From Blumeriella jaapii (Eukaryota; Ascomycota; Leotiomycetes; Helotiales; Drepanopezizaceae), in assembly GCA_009599575.1 (NCBI GenBank), contig VWND01000017.1, positions 496,001 through 560,000 on the forward strand: 64,000 bases of DNA, given 5' to 3'. How positions within the stretch are numbered: position 1 is the stretch's first letter; each line of letters opens with the position of its first letter. This document shows positions 34,045 through 44,148 of this stretch, one piece after another. The notes beneath the pieces were generated by a model, which was not told the origin of the DNA, did not search any database, and saw nothing but the letters and a program-made list of their open reading frames with translations. The position numbers and the translations under genes were made by a program.

Positions 34045-34079
34045 GGTACCTATGAAGCTATGAATATAAACATAAACAG

Positions 34080-36019
34080 CGTACCTACCTACCTACCTAC
34101 CTACCTACCTACATACAACACACATCACCATCCCCATCCATCCTCGTTTCCGTTGCCATGCCACCATGCTACACCATGCCCCTCTTCCCCTCCTTTCTTT
34201 CCTCCCGCAGTAGTCTGATGCAGCAACACAGAGCATACACATACAGTACATACAGTACATACAGTACATACAGTACATACAGTACATACATACATACAGC
34301 AAGTAGTATGTATGTACCTACCCCGTATGTACATATACATGTCCACATACCCACACACAGCTCCGTAGGAAGGAAACCAACTCCACCACGGCGCATCGAT
34401 CCCTGTCCGGTGCTGCCTGCCTGCCTTGTTTCTCGAGGGACCGACGGTTATGCAATGCACTTTACTTACTGTGCAGCTGTGCAGCTATGCAGCTATGCAG
34501 CTACGCAGCTGAGGTGGGGGGGGGGTGGGGGTAAGGGGTGGGGGGAGGGGGTTTGTGTGTGTGCATACCATCGTATTTAAGAATGGGTGGGTGTGCTGTA
34601 CATGCTGCACTGTGTACTGTACGATGGATGGATGGATGGATGGGATGTACTGTACTGTGCTGTATTGTGTAAGGGTATGTGCGTAGAAGTCTATGCACGG
34701 TTGTACTGTACTGTATTTACAGTACTGTTTGTAAGATACTGTACAGTAGGTATGTACAGTAGGTATGTACAGTATGTATGTATGTATGTGTGTACCGTAT
34801 ATAAGTATGTACCGTATGTACATACGTACGTGTTATATATCGTGTGTATACACAAGACAATATAGCATGTACAGTACAGTAGTACAGTACTGACGACACA
34901 CACAGCGAGGAGAGTGGTCAGTGCCCTGTTGCGTCACGTGGGTCAGTTGATATCAAGATCACGTGTCGTGTGCGCACCACGACCCCATCTTTCCGCACTC
35001 GCGTAGCGAGTAGAAAGATAACCAGATCTCAACCACCGAAAACAAGACTAGTTTGGCTGTACTGTGTTATCCCGGAATGCCAGCGGTAAACTTGCACGGT
35101 ATGGAGAGAGAGATCGAGGGAGGATAAGTGTGTATTGTACGGAGAAGAGGAGAGGAGAGGAGAGGAGAGGAGAGGGGAAGGTTGGTTGAAGGGAGTACAG
35201 GAAGAACGTAAATGAAACCTTTGGCAGTAGAGACGGGAAGGAAAGGGAGGGAGGAGGGAAGAGGATCAGAAGAATGGTTGTGGTTTACTCCCGTTTTTGT
35301 GTCTTGGGGATGTAGTCTGGGTTTGGATGGAGGGGGAGAGCGTATGTATGTATGTATGTACTGTGTGTTTTGTTGTATTGGGTTGTACTGAATGGTGTTG
35401 TACTGAATTGATTGTACTGAATTGGATTCTATTGAATTGTATTGGAGTGAATTGTCATGTACTGAATCGATTGTACTGAATGGAATTGTACTAAATTGTA
35501 TTGTACTGAATTGGATTCTATTGAATTGTATTGCAGTGAATTGTAATGTACTGAATTGTATTGTACTGAATTGTAATATGTTCTTGAAATGTGTTGTTGA
35601 ATTGTATTGGCATCGTGTTCCATTGCACCGGTTTGAATTGAATTGGATTGTTTTAAATTCTATTGTACATACTGCACTACACTCACTCACTGTACTGTAC
35701 TGGATTTACCTTAAACTACGATAAACGCGTTGAAATGGTATTGTAAGAAGACGTAGAGGTGGGATGGCTGGCATGTGCATATACAGAACAGTACAACACC
35801 ACCCGTGCCTCAAGCGCCAACGTCTCAGCCTGGCACATGTACAGTTCTGTATTTACGTATTCACCCGTAGTTATTTATATCTCACACCGTACATCGCTAA
35901 ACACCAATCGTATCAGACACAGTAGTAGGTCGTTTCCTCAACCCGGAACCGAGTCTATTCGGAATCACACGTACGTGTAGGAATCCATCTAGGCCTATCT
36001 CTCTCATCCACCACGCAGA
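34080..36019. repeat. Simple-repeat tract, no gene seen
   Basis: Arrays include CTAC (34,083-34,115), ACAGTACAT (34,243-34,290), GCAGCTAT (34,477-34,510), a G-rich tract (34,514-34,552), GATG (34,625-34,642), GTATGTACA (34,745-34,790) and GGAGA (35,146-35,174). A degenerate TGTACTGAATTGTATTG series lies at 35,385-35,600. No supported coding region lies among them. Confidence 0.75.
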
Positions 36020-36360
36020 CTACCCACCTACCACTGCCGCCGCGCTGGAAGGTGGGACGTTGTGGCAGGCTCGGGACACAGGGCGCGAGCGAGAAGGCAT
36101 CATCTTCAGCACCTGGAGGTCGCACCCAAAGACGCGGCGGTGGAGTCTGCCAGGAAACCCTCGGGGGGGTCTATTTGGGTGTGAAACGAGGCGCGACACG
36201 TTTCCAAAGCGTGCGACGACGAATGCCACAATCCATGCGGTGCAGAAGGACGGGGGCCAGAAAGGGGCACACGTGGAATATAAGTATGAGCTGAGGCGTG
36301 TGTGTTCCTCCGCCAGAGCTCCGAATCCACAACACGCATTGCACTTCCACCTCGCCCACG

Positions 36361-36690
36361 ATGCACTTTCACGTCCGGGCGGCTTCCGTCCTCATCTTCG
36401 CCCACCTCGTCCTAGCGGCACCCGAAGCGAAAAACACGTCGGACACGGTAGTCGCGGACAACGGGTGCGATCTCGTGCGGAGCAAAGCCAAGTTCTTGGA
36501 TGCCAAATGCGTCTCCACCCAAAACGTGCTGTCCTGCAGCGGAGCCGAAAACCTTTGCCTTCAGACATTTAACGAGAAACGAAGTCAGACCACCAACAGT
36601 GCCATTGATCAGGCCAACAAGGACGAATGCAGCACCAAATCTAGCGATGAAAAGTGCATTCGGACGGTGCAGTGTTGCCCTCGCGATTAA
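36361..36690 (+). CDS. Small secreted cysteine-rich protein (candidate effector-type)
   Basis: A single-exon gene of 109 codons. The N-terminus MHFHVRAASVLIFAHLVLAA is a typical signal peptide with a hydrophobic core and a likely cleavage after the Leu-Ala-Ala region. The mature part has eight cysteines (residues 36, 50, 59, 66, 90, 99, 105, 106), enough for four disulfides, and ends CCPRD. I chose the ATG at 36,361 rather than the in-frame one at 36,298 because only the former puts the signal peptide first. A TATA-like ATATAAGT lies near 36,275. I do not recognise the family. Small size, secretion and even Cys count are the usual profile of fungal secreted effectors or surface proteins, but the role is inference. 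It lies alone in a repeat-rich, gene-poor tract. Confidence 0.72.
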   Translation: MHFHVRAASVLIFAHLVLAAPEAKNTSDTVVADNGCDLVRSKAKFLDAKCVSTQNVLSCSGAENLCLQTFNEKRSQTTNSAIDQANKDECSTKSSDEKCIRTVQCCPRD

Positions 36691-37800
36691 GACGAGCAGC
36701 GAGGGATGCGTGGAAGTTCTCGCTCGCACAGAGAAGAGGACGAGGGGGAGGGGGAGGGGAAGGGGGAAGGGGGAGGGGGAGGGGGAGGGGGTAAGAGGGG
36801 AGACTGGCCAAGATGTACTAGATAGTACAGTGAATTGAAAGTCGTATTTGGTGGTTATCTGCAGACGTACTGTAGACTGGACTGTATGTATATGGGATCT
36901 TGGGCATCACGTGCCGGCACGTGTCCTACGTTGCGTTGCAAGCGAATTCTAGGAAGGGGAACAACAAAGCTACGTTATATGAATTGATCGATTGATTTCA
37001 GCGGAGCAGGTTGAGTTCCCGAAATCGTATCAAGCACGGTTTAGCCAGGCCCAATCGTGGATGTATTATTCAGGCGCGGTTAACACCGTGTAAACCACGA
37101 TAGCGAGACCGTGAAATGTACCAATAAGGCCCAAAACGGGAAGAGAGAAGCATCACGTGATCTGGATAGGCAGGTGGCGCGATGAGATGGAGGAGAGAAG
37201 CGAGGAGGGAGATCGTTATCGAGATGGCATGGCATCGTCGTTGATGACTGGCGATTGACGATCGATGATCGTCGAGTGCTGTACTGCACTGTACGTACAA
37301 AGTGAGATGAGATGAGATGAAATGAGATGAGATGCCACGATCCGGGACGGAACGCGAAGAAAACGAGAGAGCGCGGCGGGCGTGCTGGTTCCCGAGCTGT
37401 TGTGTGGTTAATGCCGCGCTCGGACTTGGCTCTTTCTTTCTTCGGACACGGGTTTGAGTGCTTCGTCTTACGGTACTGTACGAGGATGAGATGGATACAG
37501 GTTCGGATAAGGTGTGGGGATCATGGGAGGGGAGAAATAAAGATTGGGATTGGCAATCAAGAATTTAGGATTGGGGAGCGAGAATTTGGAATTGGGATAG
37601 TTCTGTAGGATTTGAATTTGGGGAATTGGGAAGCTGCTTATGACGTCGACGATAGATGAGATGGAGATTGGCATTGTTTTGTGTTTGCGTGATGACGATG
37701 GTGCGAGGCGCAAGGACTGCTTGGAGGGGTGTGGGAGTTTCGTGACGTAGTAAGGGTACAGCATTGGCATGGCATTAATTATGGTAGATACGAGGATTGG
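36691..37800. other. Region without supported gene
   Basis: Contains a GGGGGA tract (36,738-36,790), GATGA repeats (37,302-37,333) and a degenerate TTGGGAATTTAGGATTGGG-type series at about 37,540-37,630. No domain-bearing frame. Confidence 0.5.
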
Positions 37801-37804
37801 AAGG

Positions 37805-37929
37805 GATGTTGATGTTGATGTTGATATTGATGTTGATATTGATGTTGATATTGATGTTTATATTGATGTTGATATTGATGTTGATGTTGACATTGATGTT
37901 GATGTTGATGTTGATGTTGATATTGATGT
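37805..37929. repeat. GATGTT/GATATT hexanucleotide array
   Basis: About 20 units of GATGTT or GATATT without interruption. Confidence 0.95.
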
Positions 37930-40410
37930 GAAAGTCGAATGTTGATCGGGGACGGGGACGAGCTGGAGTAGGCAGGTGAAAGTGGTCAATGGACGCAAGG
38001 GTGCAGCTATCAAAACCCAAGAAAAATGTTTTTCTCATTATCTTTTCCACAGTAAGTTCACTTGTCAAATAGACCTTGAACTGCGTGTTGAATCGTCCTT
38101 GGGGAGAACCCGGTAACATCGCTTCAATGCCCTTTCGCAGGTCGCACTTCAGAGAGCGTATGTATCGGCCACTTTCACTTGCATCTCCCAGAATAGGTAC
38201 AGGACTGTACAGTACCTAAGATGCATGTAATACCACGTGATAGCCAGGCTCAAGCTTGCTAGCTGTCTGTGCTCGGTAAGGATATCCGGATCTATCTCTA
38301 CTCAAGGTACAGCACAGTCTGGAAATAAGCACGCACTGCTGTACAGTAGACTGCGGGCGTACCGAGTGGAGAGGAGATTACGCAGTACAGTAGATGATCA
38401 GACGCATTCAAACCAATTCCAGAAAGCTGACCAGGCTTTCCACCTTCAGGAAACTCAAGCGATCAGATCGCGAGTATGCCCCTCCCCCTTCTTTCTTTTT
38501 CCTCGATGCCGAATTCTATTGCCATCCCGCTACTTACTTACTCAGACAATCCTCTCTCTTACCCACTCCCTGACATTTCGCTTGCGCATGCCTTACCTTA
38601 CCTTGTGGTTTGATTTCCGTAAAATAAATACATCGCTTTGTGATGTGATTGCTCGCTCGCTTCTTCCAATGTCTCATTCCTCACCCACCCTGCTGCAACA
38701 TGCACCTATCGTATAATAATGTTCAGGACCTCCTCGGAAGATTTTCTTTTCTGTTTCTCTTTTCCTTGCTCATTTCCATCTGCCGGAGAGTTTCGTTTTT
38801 GTCTTTGTCTTGTCTTGTCTTCTTCCCTGCCTTGTCTTGTCTTTTCCCTGCAGCTGACTGCCGATGCTGCAGAGATGCTTGTCTTGTTTCTCCTTTGACT
38901 TTTTCCCTTTTCCTTTTTCCTTCGTGTGTTGAACCGGTCACTCTGTGACAGCTGTGACGTTGGTACAGGCAGGGGGAGGGGTATGGCGGAGGGGTATAGC
39001 GGAGGGGCATCCAGCTAGTGCTCGAGCTGAACTGATACTTGACCTGTTGTAACCTCGACTACCTAGATACCTACCTATAATCTCCTGAATGCCTCTAAGT
39101 GAAGAAAATTGATAGATCCAAGATCAAAGATTATCTCCGCTTCCCTTTCTGATCTATTTGCAAATACCTAAATCTGTGTAATGTCAGATGCTTACAAATA
39201 TCCACCCAACTTAGTAACCACCCTACCAACCCCCTTTCTCTTTTTCATACCGATGACCAAAGAAACAGATAACGAGAAAGCTCCTCTGATCGCTCCATAC
39301 ATACATTGTACATATATGTATGCAATGCAGACAGGGAAGAAACCTTACCTTTACGTCACAGGCATCCCACGAGTCCCTTCCACTTCCACTTCCACTTCCA
39401 CTTCCGCACACGCGTACATAACAACAACATTCCGGCCTGTTACATATCCTCGTTATATACGTGTACATATGCAACGCGTTTATTCATTTTCGCAATTGCT
39501 CTCTTACCCTCGCACGCCCGCCTTTTACGCGACAGAGAACAGATAGGCACGCCAGCTATGCTATTTCCTCGCTAGCGTTTTGCTTCAAGAGTCTCGAACT
39601 CGATGATCGTTGGATCGATCTAGAGAAAGCCGATAGGTGGTAGGTAGGTAGACCGGCTGACTGGCTGCGGAACACGTATACGTGCTTGCCATGCGTGCGG
39701 GCAAGGAAGCAGCTTCCCCACCTTTGCATCGCCGACATCCCACGAGAGACTTGCAGGCAGTACTGTACCTCCGCGCTCCTTTTTACTTTGTGATGTTTCC
39801 GTGTTGCATTCCCTGGTTGTATTACCCGCCGTGGTGTATGCATGCTATGCTGATCTTGCCTGCGTCTGCGTCTGCATTTGTTTACTTATGCTGTTGCTGT
39901 TGTTGTTGCTGATGCTATTGTTGCTGCTGTTGCTGTTGTTGCTGTTGTCATCGCTGATATCCCACCTTTCTTTCTTCCTTTGAATTTTTAACTTTGATCT
40001 TAAAGCATAGAGAAAATCAGTACTTACTAGATGTTCCGGCTTCTTGTAATCGTAAACAACCTAAATCTATCTTTAATCCATCCTCCCATTTCCTTAACAT
40101 CAGCAAGTCGAAACCCATCCTAGCTAAGCCTCCACCTGATTTCTCTAGTTTGTTACTAAACAATCATAGGTACAGGTGCATGAGTCTGGTTGATTTATGC
40201 TGAAATAAGCGATGTAGCTAACGCCGAAATAGACAGTGAATAAACCTATGTTCCTCGCTAGACGCCGCTCTCTCTTGCCTTTCCCGCCCGTCTTTCTTAA
40301 ACTCAGTCTATAAAAATACCTGCTCCAAGTCGATAGTCAGGTAAGACACGATAGCACATCTTCCGGGATGTTAGTGCTTTGGAGGGTATTGGACGTGCTT
40401 TTACCTTGAT
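37930..40410. other. Region without supported gene
   Basis: Short arrays of CTTGT (38,805-38,845), CACTTC (39,378-39,405) and TGTTGCTG (39,888-39,950) are present. Frames up to 159 codons lack domains and do not look like genes. Confidence 0.5.
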
Positions 40411-40412
40411 AT

Positions 40413-41120
40413 CCTGATCAGAATAAAGCAGGTACAGATTTATGCAAGCTATGACTAACCTTTTTCTTTTCTTTCTTGATATTCACCCTGTAGCAAAAAC
40501 TATAGCTTAAAGATTTATCAGAGCTGTGTTTGAAGATAAAAATAAAATCGACAGCTTTTCCTCTTTCAACAACTGTTACCTATTCGACAACTGTACCTAT
40601 TCGACAACTGTTACCTATTCGACAACTGTACCTATTCGACAATTGTTACTCTTTCGACAGTGTTACTTATTCGACAGCTGACGCTTTCGACAGCTTATTA
40701 CTTCTGGTGCAAAGTTTTGTTTCTATTTTAATTTGCAAGATATACCCACCGTCGGGACTTGTTAGAAATATATATACATTACTTGCTACTATCCGCTCTT
40801 GCCTTTTGTTCTTGTTTTTCGCGCCTGTCTCTTTTCTCGTCTTTGGTCTTTACGTACCTATGCTTTCTCCAAGTCATATTAACATGAACAAATAGGAGCA
40901 ACGCAATAAATTAACAATAGTATCTCCTATACATGTTGATAAGTATAACATGTATTCTAAGTTTGATATCCTGATTGAGAAATCCCCCTAAAAATATACA
41001 ATTTGCAATATCCTTTTTCTTTTTAATCTCTACCCGGTAGCAAAGATTCTAGATTTAGCGATTTGCAAAAGCAAATCTTTGAAGTAAAAAAACAAATCGA
41101 CAGTGCTTCTGTCCTCGACA
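40413..41120. repeat. Pair of diverged repeats and a CGACAACTGT array
   Basis: Two segments, about 40,411-40,560 and 40,964-41,105, share an order of words: GATATCCTGAT, a T-rich CCTTTTTCTTTT, a GTAGCAAA(A/G)A(T/C)T, GATTT, TTTGAAG, and AAAATCGACAG. The first is followed by six or more units of TACCTATTCGACAACTGT at 40,577-40,690. This looks like an old duplicated element of unknown type. Confidence 0.6.
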
Positions 41121-42275
41121 GTCTCTTCTGCTCTCAACAGCGGTAAGGAAATTCTTATCCTCCCTAATCTTTGTCCCAGAAATGCGCAAATATCAAGGCT
41201 TACGATTAAGACAAAGTACTACTAGGCGGAGGCAAATTGTACGGCTGAAATAATATCCATCTTTCTCCTTAGATCACAGAGCTTGGTCATGGGTTACTAT
41301 ACCCGTCCGTAGTTTCACCGATAATGTGGTGACAACCCGGTGAGATCGTTCCCTTTATATGTTTTCGACCTGTCACCAGCCTTTACTTTTTCAATAAGGT
41401 TCAATGACTCCTTCCCTTATCAAAAGATTCACTGATATAAGGTATCCACTTTTCTCGCTAGGCTCAGGCATTCTCGCGTGAATTTCAAAATCTATAAAAA
41501 ACACCTGTTTTTCCCTTATAGAGTATTAATATTATCCACAGAAGCTAGCTACTAAGGAATTGTTGTATATGAAAAGTGCAAGCTGTAAGCTAAGTTGTTA
41601 AATCCCTCTTGTATCCAAGATTTGTATGCACAAGGTAAGAAGCATTACAAGTCTTTTGTTTCTCCTTTCGTAAGATTATTTTGAATTGTTAGAAAATTTC
41701 CAAAGAAAAACCTTTGATTGACAGTGAAAAATGGCCTGGTAACAAAAGGCTTTAATTATAAATACAACCTAAACATAGACGTGTCATTTCTAATAATATC
41801 CATGATTTCGGATCAGGAGGCGTAAAGATGAGAGAGACGTCCCGGTTATTGCAAAAACTTTTTACAAGAAAATCTCGACAGCTAGCCGAGAGCGTTACGT
41901 CTTTTTGTAATTGATATACTCAGATAACGTTTGGTATTAACAGTCTGATAAAAGAGTATATACGTTGATTTATTAATTACATATGATCTTACAAAATCTA
42001 TCTGAGAGGATATTGAAGTTGAGATTCTTGTCGTCTAGACGACTTGCATGGAAAGCTTTGTCTGTTATATTCTTGAACTTCGCCGAAGTGTCTACTCTCT
42101 GCCCCAGCCTTAAGTAGGGATTTCAGGGCATTCTCTTAAATTTTTGCTCTATCGTGCAGAATTCTCCCCGTACCCGAAGGTCCTGCTAAAAAGTCCATGG
42201 CGACGGTCGCAAAGTAGAGCATGGCCGGTGACATTCAGACAAGGCCCAACTCTGAGCTTGTACCGATTACCTGGT
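41121..42275. other. Moderately A+T-rich region, no gene seen
   Basis: No frame longer than background is present between 41,120 and 42,148, and there is no clear repeat array. Confidence 0.5.
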
Positions 42276-43347
42276 CTAAGAACTCGGTAAGCCCTCGATC
42301 GGGAATGAAGAGGTAACCTGTTGCTGGTCTTGGTTTCCATCTTCCGGATCCGAGTCTCGGCGACCCTTCACGTACCAATGCCGCTTGGGAGGTAGGTTGG
42401 CAGCTGCGCTTGCTTCCGGTTCTGAGATGCTTAAGTACCGGGCAAGATCGCACACCAACCCCGCTGGTATCACGGCCTGCTTCTCCGGCTCCGGTGGTGG
42501 CCTCTCAGGTATAATGACTCTGTACACGGTCTCCCTCATCCTCTCAATCCTCTTCTTAGCCCTCAAGCCCTTCTTGATATCTTCCTTTACTTGATACGCA
42601 GTCTCGACTTTCTCCGCGTCCAACAGAGGGAAGTTGATCCACTGCTGGCTGATGTTATGCGGATTCCACTTGAGGTTGCCCCTCCGCTCGGGGGTGTAGC
42701 GGAAGCAGAGGGCCGTGACGGTGAAAGGATAGATGCCAACCTGATATTCTTCCTTCGCGCGCTCTAAGCACTGTACGAACTCCCTTGCTCCGAGTGGGAA
42801 CTTCGCGATCGTGATCTTGGGATTCAGAAGGTAAGCCGTCGGGTTGCCCTCCCCGTCCACGGAAGCCCCAATGGCAAGCGCGTGCAGGAACTTATGCTGC
42901 AGCCGCTGCACGCCCGGATCCTGCTTGGTTGAAGCCGACCAGGCTCCCCGCCACGTACGGCGCGTCGACCTCCAGCTCGAACACGGATTTGGTGCTGCTA
43001 AGGAGCCGCATGGTCTCGTACAGGCGGAGGCTGATCTTCGACGCCGGCAGCGGCTTGAAGATCGGGATGCGCGTCGTGGGCATGATCTCTCTGGGAATGT
43101 AGTCAAGACAGCGTGCTCGCATCTGATGGGCTCGGCGCCCGCTTTCTCTGCTGAGCACCAGCCCGATGCTGATGCTGCCGCCTTGCTTCTGAGTCGCACG
43201 TGACATAGCGAGACTGTCGAAGGGCTTGTCCCGCGAGCGGTTGGCCAAAATCTTCTCGTCGGTGGAGGTCCGGAGGACTTTCTGTCGTCGATTGGCCCAT
43301 CGCGGCCGAACGACGCTGTATTTGCGGAGTTTGGTCGTGCCTCTCAT
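42276..43347 (-). CDS. Unrecognised protein gene with a frame break
   Basis: From the ATG at 43,347 the minus strand reads MRGTTKLRKYSVVRPRWANRR, continuing through SISIGLVLSRESG, YIPREIMPTTRIPIF and VFELEVDAPYVAG to about 42,945. Coding-like sequence then continues in another frame: QDPGVQRLQHKFLHALAIGA, then YQVGIYPFTVTALCFRYTPERRG, SQQWINFPLLDAEKVETAYQV, a basic KKGLRAKKRIERMRETVYR, and an end at FPIEGLPSS. The join needs either a one-base frameshift or a very short intron: a GTGGCG...AAGCAG segment of 34 nt is the only candidate, too short to trust. Total length would be about 350 aa. I recognise no family. The basic N-terminus could be a mitochondrial presequence or nucleic-acid-binding. 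It may be a pseudogene. Confidence 0.5.
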
Positions 43348-44148
43348 CGTGTCGAAGGGAGGCCTGCACCGTGGAGGCCCTCTCCGTCGGCGCTTGTGTT
43401 CGACCGGTGCAAGGTAGGTAGAGAATCATAGATATAGGCAGGTACAGTACCTCGAGGTCCCTGGGATAGGACAAGACCTGCAACTTGTCAATACGTGAGT
43501 GATGTGATGTTGCCCGCCGAATGTCAACTTACGCGATTTGCATCTCAACCGGTGAAGCTATTCCCAGACCCAGATCTCTTCGGTCGATACTACACCTTCC
43601 CCCAAGAGCAAAAGACTAAGTCTTTACTCCAGTGGACGGAATTTCTCGTCTCAATTGGTGGCCTGGATCTTGAAGACTTACTTAGTGTGAACGATATAAA
43701 TACTGTACGGTATTGTACTCTACCTTACTGTACAGGTTTGTCGATGGTCGCCAGCCACACGCCTTTTGATTGGCTGGCCCATCCCTACCCTGCTGACTCA
43801 GCATTCAAGATCCAATTTTCATTCAGCATCAACGTCGAGTCTGAGATCACTGCGTTTCTCTCTCTCGGAGTCATCAGCCGCAATCCCATCCCAATCCGTA
43901 TTCTCTCATACAGTCAAACGGCGCAGTAGTACTTGATCTTTATGAACCGACCTGTGTGGGTACCTGGGGCGAAGTAGGCAGGCCGGGTCCAATGGGCCGC
44001 ACGTGAGCAATTGATCCTCCTCCTTCATCTCGTCTCATTGTCTCTTACTTCAGTGCTACGTCTCTATATCTCCATCTACCTCCTTACTGGCCTATCTACC
44101 TACTACGCGTGACGGACTGATTGACTGACATGATCTCAGAACACATTG
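43348..44148. other. Intergenic region upstream of the large orphan gene
   Basis: A 144-codon plus-strand frame (43,495-43,929) begins MSDVMLPAECQL and ends at SQTAQ. It has no recognisable domain and I do not call it. The interval probably holds the promoters of the two flanking divergent genes. Confidence 0.4.

Noticed and set aside
35067..35690. 207-codon minus-strand frame rich in FNTIQ words
   Set aside because: Produced by the degenerate GTACTGAATTGTATTG repeat series.
36298..36360. Upstream in-frame ATG for the secreted cysteine-rich protein
   Set aside because: Using it would bury the signal peptide 21 residues inside the protein; the ATG at 36,361 is preferred.
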